Source of the DNA: Athalassotoga sp964433875
GTDB taxonomy: Bacteria > Thermotogota > Thermotogae > Mesoaciditogales > Mesoaciditogaceae
Reading direction: 5' to 3'
NCBI GenBank assembly: GCA_964433875.1
Contig: CAYSSO010000003.1
Span: forward strand, 1-64,000
DNA length: 64,000 bases
The notes beneath the pieces were generated by a model, which saw only the letters and a program-made list of their open reading frames with translations, was not told the DNA's origin and searched no databases. Shown piece after piece: positions 9,056-17,217 of this stretch. Positions within the stretch are counted from its first letter, which is position 1, and the number at the start of each line of letters is the position of its first letter. Both the position numbers and the translations under genes were made by a program.

Positions 9056-9586
9056 ATGGAAGAAAAAGATCAAAACGATGCAAAGATAAATGAAAATAAG
9101 ATCAAAGATGAAAATAAAGATCAGATCATAGAGGAATATGAAAAGAGAAATAAAGAACTCGAAGATTATGCCAAAAGAATGAAAGCTTCTCTGGAAAATC
9201 TAAGAAAAGAAAAAGAAGAAGAGGTAAATTACGCGATAAGTTATGCGAATCAAAAACTCGTTGAAAAACTTGTGGAAGTGCTTGACGAGATGGAAAGACT
9301 TTTGAACAATTTCAGCAATAAAGATTCGCTTGATTATGTAGCCCTTCAGATGATGTATAAAAAATTCAAAAATACTCTCGAAGCCGAAGGTTTGAAGAAG
9401 ATAGAAACAAATGGCAAATTCGATCCATTCGAACACGATGCCGTCGAGCGCGTTGAAAGCCCGAATCATGAGGACTGGGATATTGTTGAGGTAACTCAAA
9501 ATGGTTACAAATTCAGAAATAAAGTTATAAGACCTGCAAAGGTAAAGGTGGCCATGCATGATTCTTCGAATTCGAATGAGAGATGA
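9056..9586 (+). CDS. grpE: Nucleotide exchange factor GrpE
   Basis: 176 residues. A long charged N-terminal coiled coil is followed by the beta domain ending KVIRPAKVKVAM, typical of GrpE, which releases ADP from DnaK. The start is taken as ATG 9056, with GAGGTGA ending 6 nt before it. An in-frame GTG at 9047 would lie inside that ribosome site. Co-transcribed with hrcA and dnaJ. dnaK is not in the operon here. Confidence 0.95.
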   Translation: MEEKDQNDAKINENKIKDENKDQIIEEYEKRNKELEDYAKRMKASLENLRKEKEEEVNYAISYANQKLVEKLVEVLDEMERLLNNFSNKDSLDYVALQMMYKKFKNTLEAEGLKKIETNGKFDPFEHDAVERVESPNHEDWDIVEVTQNGYKFRNKVIRPAKVKVAMHDSSNSNER

Positions 9587-10707
9587 TGATTTTGGCAAAG
9601 AAAGATTATTACGAAATTCTTGGGGTTTCAAAAGATGCCTCTACCGATGACATAAAGAAAGCGTACAAAGATCTTGTCAAAAAATGGCATCCCGATCTTC
9701 ATCCTGAAAACAAAGAAGAGGCCGAGGCTAAATTCAAAGAAATACACGAGGCTTACGAAGTTCTCTCCGATCCTCAAAAAAGGGCGCAGTACGATAGGTT
9801 TGGATACGTTGGCCAGCCGCAGGAGAATTTCGGTGGAACTGGACAAACCTTCAATCAGGAAGACTTATTCGGCGGCTTTGAGGATATCTTTAACATGTTC
9901 TTTGGCCAGGGAATGCGCCGTGAGGAAAATGTTTCGAGGAATCTCAGGGGAGAGGATATCTATCTAACGATTCAAATAGACGTAAGGGACGTCCTCTACG
10001 GTGCCGAGAAAGAGATAGAATACACAAGGTATGAAGTCTGTCAGGCCTGCCACGGTACAGGTGCAAAGGACGGAACGGCTTTCAAAACCTGTCCAAAGTG
10101 TCATGGAACGGGGGTCGTGCGCGTTCAACAAAGAACGTTCTTTGGCGTTGTGACAACGCAGACGACATGTGATATGTGCGGGGGAAGCGGAAAGATAATA
10201 ACCGAAAAGTGTCCCGTGTGTGGCGGGCGTGGAAAGGTAATCGTCAAAAAGAAGATAAAGTTAAGAATACCCCCCGGCGTTGAAGATGGAGGGAGGTTGA
10301 GAGTTCCCAATGGCGGTCATGCTGGAGAAAATGGCGGGCCTTACGGGGATCTCTTTGTCATTCTGAGAGTCAAAGATATTCCCGGAATAAAAAGAGAAGG
10401 CCGTGATGTTTACAGCGAGGTAGATATAGACTTTGCGCAGGCGGCATTGGGAACGGAAGTTGAGATTGATGGCCTTGAAGGAAAAGAGATCCTTTCAATT
10501 CCTCCGGGCACACAACCGAATACCATTCTCAAGTTAAGGGGAAAAGGTTTTCCATCACCTAATGGAGGGCCACGCGGGGATCATATTGTAAAGGTCAATG
10601 TGGTTATACCGAAGAAACTTTCCAAAGACCAAGAGGAACTTTTGAGAAAATATGCGGAACTTTCTCATTCTGGAGTGAACGCAAGGAAGCATGGTTTCTT
10701 CAGGTAA
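9583..10707 (+). CDS. dnaJ: Chaperone protein DnaJ
   Basis: 374 residues. J domain with the HPD motif in KKWHPDLHP (about residues 34-36), a G/F-rich stretch around 75-115, four zinc-binding repeats (CQACHGTG, CPKCHGTG, CDMCGGSG, CPVCGGRG) and the C-terminal substrate-binding barrels. It delivers unfolded proteins to DnaK and stimulates its ATPase. The start overlaps the grpE stop; either ATG 9583 or ATG 9586 could be used. Confidence 0.97.
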   Translation: MMILAKKDYYEILGVSKDASTDDIKKAYKDLVKKWHPDLHPENKEEAEAKFKEIHEAYEVLSDPQKRAQYDRFGYVGQPQENFGGTGQTFNQEDLFGGFEDIFNMFFGQGMRREENVSRNLRGEDIYLTIQIDVRDVLYGAEKEIEYTRYEVCQACHGTGAKDGTAFKTCPKCHGTGVVRVQQRTFFGVVTTQTTCDMCGGSGKIITEKCPVCGGRGKVIVKKKIKLRIPPGVEDGGRLRVPNGGHAGENGGPYGDLFVILRVKDIPGIKREGRDVYSEVDIDFAQAALGTEVEIDGLEGKEILSIPPGTQPNTILKLRGKGFPSPNGGPRGDHIVKVNVVIPKKLSKDQEELLRKYAELSHSGVNARKHGFFR

Positions 10708-10717
10708 AGGTGAAAAT

Positions 10718-11827
10718 ATGGATGAATTAAGAATAAGAAAGGCGAGGATATATTATTACAAAATTTATAACATTGCCGATTCCGCGAATCTCGAAAAGGT
10801 AATTTCTTTTTCTTCCAACTTTAAAGGCTTAAAGAAGATGAGATTTGAAAGGGTAGGATCGGATGTCATAGAAATACAGAATCCCCCGATTCAACTTTAT
10901 ATAGATGAATATCCTCTCGAGATCGATGAAAATGATGTAAAGGTAAATGTCAAACTCGAGATAAATGAACTTGGTACTATGACAGTTATCGTCCAGATGG
11001 ACATTGAAGGGGATATTCCCACTTCTTTTTTCACAAAGATCCAAAAAAATTACCTTTCCAATCCGAATGAAAGTTTTAAAGTTGAAGAATATTTCAAAAA
11101 TGGGATAAACATTCTAAGTCCCGTTTTCAATGGAAGGTACGAAGATTTCTCTCCAACTCTTGAGCATATAATCTATTACGTGCAAGATTTCGATAGACCT
11201 ATGAAGGCAAGAGAACTTTTGAATGAATACAAGGATTTACCGGAGTTGTTACACAAAAGCGATAAGAAACTCAGCGTTCAAGTAAAGAACAGAACATTCA
11301 GACATGCATTTTCTTATTACGCTGATGATCTCGTAGTTATAACCAATGACAGTTCATTCATCTACGATCCCGAAGGAAGCGATGACATAATAGATATACT
11401 TGATTTTTTGAACACGCAACTCGTAACGATAAAGTATTACGACGAATTGCTTGATAAAAGAATGCATGAAATAAATAAATCTTTGATCGATAAGCCGAGC
11501 AATTCGATCATGGAGATCTTCAGGATAAGAAAGCATAATGACGCGAGCAAAAAACTTATCGCCTTGAATGTTGAGGTAAAGTCAGCCGTTGAGCATGCCA
11601 AGAATGCAATTCATGTAACTGAGGATGTTTACTACGCAAGGGTATACATGAACGCAAGACAAATTTTTGGACTGAATTTGTGGGAAGAAAGCGTTGAAAG
11701 AAAACTCGAAGTGGTCAACGATACATACAACATGATCCAGTACAGACTTTCCCATTCCTTCGATAACTTCCTCGAAATAGTTGTTATAGTGCTTATCTTC
11801 ATAGAACTTCTGGCCTTTTTCAGGTAA
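10718..11827 (+). CDS. RMD1/YagE (DUF155)-like membrane-anchored protein
   Basis: 369 residues from the ATG at 10718, which has AAAGGTG 5 nt upstream; an in-frame ATG at 10691 lies inside dnaJ. The last ~45 residues (YNMIQYRLSHSFDNFLEIVVIVLIFIELLAFF) form a coiled coil and one membrane helix, like the C-terminus of RMD1/DUF155 proteins; the middle has the acidic, helical look of that family. Function in bacteria is unknown. It lies 10 bp after dnaJ and ends at a hairpin, so it belongs to the CIRCE heat-shock operon. The family call is by pattern only. Confidence 0.6.
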   Translation: MDELRIRKARIYYYKIYNIADSANLEKVISFSSNFKGLKKMRFERVGSDVIEIQNPPIQLYIDEYPLEIDENDVKVNVKLEINELGTMTVIVQMDIEGDIPTSFFTKIQKNYLSNPNESFKVEEYFKNGINILSPVFNGRYEDFSPTLEHIIYYVQDFDRPMKARELLNEYKDLPELLHKSDKKLSVQVKNRTFRHAFSYYADDLVVITNDSSFIYDPEGSDDIIDILDFLNTQLVTIKYYDELLDKRMHEINKSLIDKPSNSIMEIFRIRKHNDASKKLIALNVEVKSAVEHAKNAIHVTEDVYYARVYMNARQIFGLNLWEESVERKLEVVNDTYNMIQYRLSHSFDNFLEIVVIVLIFIELLAFFR

Positions 11828-11833
11828 AAATAT

Positions 11834-11854
11834 CCCCTCTTATCACAAGAGGGG
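11834..11854. terminator. Hairpin terminator between convergent operons
   Basis: CCCCTCTT (11834-11841), loop ATCAC, AAGAGGGG (11847-11854). On the - strand it is followed within a few bases by a run of T, so it best terminates nuoF transcription. On the + strand the T tract is poor, though it directly follows the dnaJ operon. Confidence 0.7.
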
Positions 11855-11867
11855 TTACGGATTATCG

Positions 11868-13448
11868 TTAAACCTTTGAGATAGGTATACTTTTCGATTG
11901 AATCAATTCTAAAAATTCATCCTTGAAATTGTCGTAAAGACTCACAATCGGTAAATTTATAGACTGGCCAAGGCCGCAGAAAGAAGAATCGCTTATTTCC
12001 ATTGAGAGCGTTCTTATCCTTTCGATATCTTCCTTCTTTCCCATGCCTTTTGAGATTCTGTCTAACAGTATGTAAAGGTCTCTTGTGCCTTCCCTGCATG
12101 GCGTGCATTTTCCACATGATTCGTGCATGTAAAATTTGATAGCCTTTTTTGCTATATCGATAGCCTTATTTTTATCATCGATAACGAGAATTGATCCCGA
12201 TCCCAAGGATATTCCATCCTTTATGGATTCGTAATCTATGGGAAGATCGAGTTTGTCAGGTTTTACAAAGGTTCCGGCCGTTCCTCCGGTCTGGACCATC
12301 TTCAAATTTCTTCCATTTGCAACCCCACCGCCAAAGCCATATATAAGTTCTCTGAGAGTACACCCCATCGGAAGTTCAACAATGCCTCTATTTACAACAT
12401 TTCCAACGAGCGAAAAGACCTTTGTTCCTTTTGATTTTTCGGTACCGTACCTTCTAAAACTATCTGGACCATTTAATATTATCCATGGAACATTTGCAAA
12501 GGTTTCGACGTTGTTTATAAGGGTAGGCTTTCCGTAAAGTCCATGTTCTGTCGGATAAGGAGGTTTAAGCCTTGGCCTGCCGGCCTTTCCCTCGAGAGAT
12601 TCCATAAGTGCCGTCTCATCTCCAACGACGTAAGATCCGGCCCCAGGCCTTATGGTTATATCAAAAGAAAAATCGCTCCCGAAGATCTTCTTGCCGAGCA
12701 ATCCGTAATCTTTCGCATCATTTATGGCCTTTTGAACTTTCTTTATCGAATTGTAGTACTCACCTCTTATGTATATGTACCCAATATCCGCACCTATTGA
12801 ATATCCCGCTATTGCCATTGCTTCTATAACGGAATGTGGATCTCCTTCAAGTATCAATCTATCTTTGAAAGTTCCCGGTTCTCCTTCATCTGCATTACAA
12901 AGCACGTATTTTTTTGTGTCTTTTGCCTTGAAAGTCATTTCCCATTTCAAGCCAGTTGGAAATCCTGCTCCTCCTCTTCCTCTTAGGCCCGAGGCTTTTA
13001 TCATTTCTATGACATCCATTTGCTTCATTTTCAAGGCATTGTAAAGTGCTTTGTATCCATCTCTTGCTATGTATTCTTCTATATTCTCTGGATCTATAAC
13101 GCCGGCATTTCGAAGAACGATTCTTGTTTCCTTCAATTCTGCCGCTTTTGCGGGCCTTAATTTTTCTTTTTCCACAAGAAATTTAGAGACAATTCTACCT
13201 TTTAAGACGTGTTCGTTGAATATCTCTTTCAAATCATTAACGGAAGAGACTGAATAATAAATGTCTTCAGGAAGGATTTGAAATAAAACACCCTTTCCAT
13301 AAAATCCAAAGGTTCCCGTTTCTATCACATCGACCATTTTCGAAAGGTTGTATTCTTTAACCCATCCCTTCATCATCTCTTCGTAAGATCTCGAGCCGTT
13401 TAGCAAACTGTTTGAATCTGTGGAAAATAAAATTGTCATTATTTTCAT
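11868..13448 (-). CDS. NuoF/HydB-like NADH-binding flavoprotein with degenerate N-terminal ferredoxin domain
   Basis: 526 residues. The core is NuoF-like: GLRGRGGAGFPTGLKW for FMN/NADH binding (about 170-185) and a [4Fe-4S] site in ESCGKCTPCREG plus SFCGLGQS near the C-terminus. The first ~95 residues follow the thioredoxin-like [2Fe-2S] domain of HydB/HndC, but none of its four Cys remain (IETGTFGFYG stands where family members have GCxGxC). It also lacks the C-terminal double-ferredoxin domain of HydB. Overlaps nuoE by 4 bp. No HydA or NuoG is adjacent, so the partner is unknown. Confidence 0.88.
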   Translation of the reverse strand: MKIMTILFSTDSNSLLNGSRSYEEMMKGWVKEYNLSKMVDVIETGTFGFYGKGVLFQILPEDIYYSVSSVNDLKEIFNEHVLKGRIVSKFLVEKEKLRPAKAAELKETRIVLRNAGVIDPENIEEYIARDGYKALYNALKMKQMDVIEMIKASGLRGRGGAGFPTGLKWEMTFKAKDTKKYVLCNADEGEPGTFKDRLILEGDPHSVIEAMAIAGYSIGADIGYIYIRGEYYNSIKKVQKAINDAKDYGLLGKKIFGSDFSFDITIRPGAGSYVVGDETALMESLEGKAGRPRLKPPYPTEHGLYGKPTLINNVETFANVPWIILNGPDSFRRYGTEKSKGTKVFSLVGNVVNRGIVELPMGCTLRELIYGFGGGVANGRNLKMVQTGGTAGTFVKPDKLDLPIDYESIKDGISLGSGSILVIDDKNKAIDIAKKAIKFYMHESCGKCTPCREGTRDLYILLDRISKGMGKKEDIERIRTLSMEISDSSFCGLGQSINLPIVSLYDNFKDEFLELIQSKSIPISKV

Positions 13449-13927
13449 TGCTTATCACTCCTGTACTTTGCGATTATGCCCTCAAGCGAATCAACTGTAA
13501 GATTTCCATACGTGTCTCCGTCTATCATCATAACGGGGCCAACGCCGCATATTCCAAGGCATGAGGTTTGCTCAAGAGTAAAAAGGCCGTCTTTTGTCGT
13601 TTGGCCAAAGTCGATTTTCAAAATATCCTTTAATTTTTGTTCTATCTGTGGTCCTTCCACTACGTGACAGGGAAGACTTTCACACAATCTTATAAGATGT
13701 TTCCCGCGTGGCTTGGTAGAGTACATACTGTAAAAGGTTGCGAGTTCGTAGACTCTTTCTATCTTTACGTCCAGTTCTTCGGCTATCGCCTGGGCCGCTT
13801 CGATAGGGATGGAATTTTCGAATAATTCCTGGGTCAAATGAAGCGAACTTAAGATCATGTCTCCCTTTTCAACCTGTTGCGACTTCATTTCTTTTATTCT
13901 ACCCTTCAAAACCTCAACCTTTTCCAT
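13445..13927 (-). CDS. NuoE/HydC-like [2Fe-2S] thioredoxin-fold subunit
   Basis: 160 residues. Four cluster ligands are intact: CESLPC (C-x4-C) and CLGIC in TSCLGICGVGP, with the characteristic MMIDGDTYGNL after them. This subunit passes electrons between NuoF-type flavoproteins and a catalytic partner in complex I, formate dehydrogenases or bifurcating hydrogenases. GGAGGGG precedes the ATG. The gene starts 46 bp after tRNA-Ser and overlaps the NuoF-like gene, so the two are made together. Confidence 0.92.
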   Translation of the reverse strand: MEKVEVLKGRIKEMKSQQVEKGDMILSSLHLTQELFENSIPIEAAQAIAEELDVKIERVYELATFYSMYSTKPRGKHLIRLCESLPCHVVEGPQIEQKLKDILKIDFGQTTKDGLFTLEQTSCLGICGVGPVMMIDGDTYGNLTVDSLEGIIAKYRSDKQ

Positions 13928-13973
13928 GATACCCCTCCATTAGTGATTTTTTTAACAAGATTAACTTTGCCAA

Positions 13974-14061
13974 TGGCGGAGGCGCTGGGACTCGAACCCA
14001 GAAGGCACTTAGTGCCACCGGTTTTCAAGACCGGCCCCTTAGCCGATTCGGGCACGCCTCC
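13974..14061 (-). tRNA. tRNA-Ser (anticodon TGA)
   Basis: On the - strand GGAGGCG pairs with CGCCTCC as a 7-bp acceptor stem. The anticodon loop CTTGAAA carries TGA; a long variable arm (GGCACTAAGTGCC) marks it as class II; GGTTCGAGTCC is the T arm. CCA is encoded. Confidence 0.96.
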
Positions 14062-14102
14062 GTCTTCTTTGCTATTTTAACATCTTTGGTTCAAAAAAGC
14101 AA

Positions 14103-15293
14103 TTATTTTCCTTGTGTTACCTGATTTTTCCCGTTTTCTATTTTAGAAGTTTTGCTTGCATTCATTCCATGTATCAATTTTTCTTTTGTTATAATGGCCT
14201 TTTGCGTTTGTGGATCGAATGCCCTCATCATCGACATGTCAAAGACAAGATCCATTGATTGCTCGATCTGTGCCTCTGTCTTTGGATCAACTGCGGCAAC
14301 TATGACATCATCTCCGATTCTTGCGTGTATCATGGTCTGGTTTCCGAGAGGTTCTATAACGTCCACTTTAACACTTACCGTATTTTCAGACGTTGCAGCC
14401 ACGGCAAACATTTTGTCGTAAATGTCTTCGGGCCTTATTCCAAAGATTATCTCTTTATCTTTGTAATCTCCGAGTTCTTCTTCGTAAATTTTTGGTACCT
14501 TAACAAGTGCTCCATTTGACAGTTTGATCCACATTGCGCTGTCTTTCCACAAAAGGGTAGCCTTCAAAAAGTTCATCGAAGGAGAACCTATAAATCCAGC
14601 GACAAAGACATTGTCCGGATAGTGATATATGTCAAATGGTGTACCTATCTGTTGGATTACACCGGTACTCATGACAACGATCTTGTCTGCCATCGTCATG
14701 GCCTCGACCTGATCGTGTGTAACGTATATCATCGTGGCGTTAAGCCTTATGTGCAATTTTTTAAGTTCCGATCTCATCTGGACCCTTAACTTTGCGTCGA
14801 GGTTTGAAAGAGGCTCATCGAAGAGGAATACTTTAGGATTTCTAACTATGGCGCGGCCGACCGCGACACGCTGCCTTTGACCTCCGGAAAGTTGCTTTGG
14901 CTTTCTGTCGAGAAATTCTTCTATTCCGAGGATCTTTGCCGCCTCTCTTACCCTTCTATCTATTTCGTCCTTCGGAAAGTGTCTTAACTTGAGACCAAAA
15001 GACATGTTTTGGTAAACATTCATGTGAGGATAAAGTGCGTAGTTCTGAAAGACCATTGCTATGTCTCTATCTTTAGGTTCAACGTCATTTACGATCTTGT
15101 CTCCGATCTTTATAGTTCCCTTCGTTATCTCCTCAAGGCCCGCGATCATTCTCAAAGTCGTAGTCTTTCCACACCCAGAAGGACCGACAAGAACGCAAAA
15201 TTCCTTGTCTGCAACATTTAAATTTGCATCCTTAACAGCCTCTACCTTCTTTTCGTAAATTTTCCACACATGTTCCAAAATTACATCTGCCAT
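14103..15293 (-). CDS. Sugar ABC transporter ATP-binding protein (MsmK/UgpC type)
   Basis: 396 residues. ABC ATPase: Walker A GPSGCGKTT, FQNYALYPHMNV, signature LSGGQRQRVA, Walker B VFLFDEPLSNLD, THDQVEAMT; then a C-terminal OB/TOBE regulatory region. Such MsmK/UgpC/MalK ATPases often serve several sugar importers. No membrane or binding protein is next to it, but the sugar importer at 45838-48905 lacks an ATPase, so the two probably work together (inference). It lies 2 bp after an antitoxin-like gene and must share its promoter. Confidence 0.92.
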   Translation of the reverse strand: MADVILEHVWKIYEKKVEAVKDANLNVADKEFCVLVGPSGCGKTTTLRMIAGLEEITKGTIKIGDKIVNDVEPKDRDIAMVFQNYALYPHMNVYQNMSFGLKLRHFPKDEIDRRVREAAKILGIEEFLDRKPKQLSGGQRQRVAVGRAIVRNPKVFLFDEPLSNLDAKLRVQMRSELKKLHIRLNATMIYVTHDQVEAMTMADKIVVMSTGVIQQIGTPFDIYHYPDNVFVAGFIGSPSMNFLKATLLWKDSAMWIKLSNGALVKVPKIYEEELGDYKDKEIIFGIRPEDIYDKMFAVAATSENTVSVKVDVIEPLGNQTMIHARIGDDVIVAAVDPKTEAQIEQSMDLVFDMSMMRAFDPQTQKAIITKEKLIHGMNASKTSKIENGKNQVTQGK

Positions 15294-15295
15294 CC

Positions 15296-15559
15296 TTACA
15301 CCTCCTGATTATCCTGATCGTCTTCAAGCATTTTATCAACCGGATCTTCCGGTGCGCCTTTGCCGACATCAAGCGTGTATATATCCCTGACTTGCTCTAA
15401 GAAATCCATTATTTTGGCGTACCTTTCGTAATTTATAACGCTCACTTCTGGAACGCCATTTTTTGTTATGACTATATCCTGATTTTTGGCCTCTGAAATC
15501 AATCTGGAAAGGCCGGCCTTGGCATCAGCGACATTGTAAAATTTTAATTTGTTGAGCAT
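15296..15559 (-). CDS. Phd/YefM-family antitoxin-like protein
   Basis: 87 residues from ATG 15559, with AAGGTGAT before it; the open frame continues 38 residues upstream but without a site. NVADAKAGLSRLISEAKNQDIVITKNGVPEVSVINYERY matches the Phd/YefM DNA-binding fold; the C-terminal ~35 residues are acidic, as in toxin-neutralising tails. No toxin gene is adjacent: the next gene, 2 bp on, is the sugar ATPase. A palindrome over the -10 box fits autoregulation. It may be a solitary antitoxin turned transcription factor. Confidence 0.8.
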   Translation of the reverse strand: MLNKLKFYNVADAKAGLSRLISEAKNQDIVITKNGVPEVSVINYERYAKIMDFLEQVRDIYTLDVGKGAPEDPVDKMLEDDQDNQEV

Positions 15560-15569
15560 ACAATCACCT

Positions 15570-15587
15570 TGACTATGATTATAGTCA
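15570..15587. promoter_or_regulatory. Palindromic operator candidate of the antitoxin-ATPase operon
   Basis: TGACTAT (15570-15576), GATT, ATAGTCA (15581-15587): 7-bp arms spanning the -10 box of the promoter on the - strand. Phd/YefM proteins bind such palindromes to repress their own operon. That this protein binds it is inference. Confidence 0.65.
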
Positions 15588-15606
15588 TATTCGTGATCAA
15601 AGTCAA
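15578..15606 (-). promoter_or_regulatory. Sigma-A promoter for the antitoxin-like gene and sugar ATPase
   Basis: On the - strand TTGACT (15606-15601), a 17-bp spacer and a perfect TATAAT (15583-15578). The ATG at 15559 is about 12 nt from the expected transcript start, so the leader is very short. Confidence 0.85.
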
Positions 15607-15659
15607 TACCAAAATTGAATCTAAGTGCGTAAAGTAGTGAAAACGAAAATTGAACAAAT

Positions 15660-15673
15660 TTGGCAGTTGCCAA
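15660..15673. repeat. Short perfect inverted repeat
   Basis: TTGGCA-GT-TGCCAA in the space between the antitoxin promoter and the small membrane-protein gene. It could be a regulator site, but no promoter is clearly attached. Nothing else is recognisable between 15607 and 15780. Confidence 0.4.
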
Positions 15674-15805
15674 TTGCGAATAGTTGTGGACCGTAGCACG
15701 TAGAAAGGAAATGCCAAGATGTTATAATCAAAAGAGCAATTATCTTGATTATAGAAGCGGGAGAATCCTTGCTTGAATTCAAAATAAAGATTTTGAAGGT
15801 GAAAC

Positions 15806-16021
15806 ATGGTAGAGTTGATATTTGGCTTGATCGGAATTATCTCCTACATATATCTTGGAATAAGAATAATTCCAATGAGGATAAAGTTTGCCGCTTTCCT
15901 TTATCTCCTCTTTTTGTTTATTTTTCTCGTGGCTTTGGTGATCATGAATCCTTATTTCTTGATATTGTGGTCCGCCTTTACCCTTTTTATTGGAATAATA
16001 GTTTTTATTCTTGTGAGATAA
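15806..16021 (+). CDS. Small hydrophobic membrane protein, unknown function
   Basis: 71 residues, almost all hydrophobic, forming two or three membrane helices (residues 2-20, 27-46, 50-70). GAAGGTGA lies 5 nt before the ATG, which favours this frame over a competing frame that starts at 15745 and has no ribosome site. No family recognised. It stands alone between the antitoxin operon and the nucleotide-sugar operon. Confidence 0.65.
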   Translation: MVELIFGLIGIISYIYLGIRIIPMRIKFAAFLYLLFLFIFLVALVIMNPYFLILWSAFTLFIGIIVFILVR

Positions 16022-16037
16022 GATCCTCTATTGACTA

Positions 16038-16066
16038 TTGACATTTCAAAATCAAAGTATTATAAT
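16038..16066 (+). promoter_or_regulatory. Perfect-consensus sigma-A promoter of the nucleotide-sugar operon
   Basis: TTGACA (16038-16043), exactly 17 bp, TATAAT (16061-16066). An inverted repeat AATTAA-GTAAG-TTAATT (16064-16080) lies over the expected start point and may be an operator. Confidence 0.92.
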
Positions 16067-16095
16067 TAAGTAAGTTAATTAATGGAGGCGACGTT

Positions 16096-17217
16096 GTGAA
16101 GATACCGCTTTTTGATTTGACAAGGCAGTACAAGGAATTGAGAAATGAGATGATCAAAAAGATAGATGAAACCATATCAAGTGGCGTCGTGATAATGGGC
16201 CAAAATGTTGAAGAGATAGAAGAGAAGATTGCAAATTACATTGGAGTCAAACACGCCGTCGCGGTTGGAAATGGCAGCGATGCCCTTGTCTTAGCACTTC
16301 AATCCATGGGGATTGGAAAAGGCGATCGTGTCATTACAACTCCTTACACTTTTTTCTCAACGGCGAGCGCCATAACAAGGCTGGGAGGAATTCCAATTTT
16401 CGTCGATGTTGGAGAAGATTTCAACATAGATGTGGGCCTTGTGGAAAAAAAGATAAAATTGGATAAGTATATTAAGGCTGTCATTCCAGTTCATTTATTT
16501 GGAAAAAGCGCCGATATGGAATACCTTAAATCGGTCTGCGATAAGTATGGAGTTAAAATTCTTGAGGACGCCGCTCAGTCTATAGGATCGGAAACTTTTG
16601 TGGGCGGAAAAATTTTAAAGAGCGGCTCGATAGGAGATGCGGGAATTCTTTCGTTCTTTCCAACGAAGAATCTTGGAGCATACGGAGACGCCGGAATGGT
16701 GCTCACAAATTCAGACGAGATCGCCGATAGGGTGAGAATTTTAAGGGTCCACGGATCTCATCAAAAGTACGTTCATGAAGAGATAGGATATAATTCCCGA
16801 ATGGATGAGATACAGGCTGCCATATTGAATGTCAAATTTTCCCACCTCGACATGTGGATAGATAAGAGGATAAATGCGGCATCAAAATATTTAGAACTCC
16901 TTGGAGATGTCGTCATCTGCCCGAAGGTTCCAAAAGATAAGTCTCATGTTTTCCATCAATACGTTGTGAGAACTGATAAAAGAGATGAATTGAGAGAATA
17001 CCTTACAAATGAAGGCATCGGTACGGCCATATACTATCCTATCCCATTGCATTTGCAAAAATGTTTTTCATATCTAAATTACAAACAGGGAGATTTCCCC
17101 GTTGCCGAAAAATTGTCTAAAGAGTCTCTCGCTATCCCCATTTTTCCGGAGATAACAATTAAAGAACAGGAATATGTTGCAAAGAAGATAAAGGCATTTA
17201 TGGAGGAAAAATTATGA
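16096..17217 (+). CDS. DegT/DnrJ/EryC1/StrS aminotransferase (WbpE-like)
   Basis: 373 residues from GTG 16096, with GGAGGCGA upstream. A PLP-dependent sugar aminotransferase: nucleotide-sugar signature PLFDLTRQY at the N-terminus, EDAAQSIG, and the Schiff-base Lys in FFPTKNLGAYGDAG. With the two following genes it matches the WbpE step, which adds an amino group at C3 of UDP-3-keto-GlcNAcA. It overlaps the dehydrogenase gene by 4 bp. Sugar specificity is inferred from the trio. Confidence 0.88.
   Translation: MKIPLFDLTRQYKELRNEMIKKIDETISSGVVIMGQNVEEIEEKIANYIGVKHAVAVGNGSDALVLALQSMGIGKGDRVITTPYTFFSTASAITRLGGIPIFVDVGEDFNIDVGLVEKKIKLDKYIKAVIPVHLFGKSADMEYLKSVCDKYGVKILEDAAQSIGSETFVGGKILKSGSIGDAGILSFFPTKNLGAYGDAGMVLTNSDEIADRVRILRVHGSHQKYVHEEIGYNSRMDEIQAAILNVKFSHLDMWIDKRINAASKYLELLGDVVICPKVPKDKSHVFHQYVVRTDKRDELREYLTNEGIGTAIYYPIPLHLQKCFSYLNYKQGDFPVAEKLSKESLAIPIFPEITIKEQEYVAKKIKAFMEEKL

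Noticed and set aside
12769..13044. Open frames on the + strand across the NuoF-like gene
   Set aside because: Shadow frames of a well conserved flavoprotein.
15745..16041. 98-codon frame competing with the small membrane protein
   Set aside because: No ribosome site; the frame starting at 15806 has one and encodes a coherent membrane protein.
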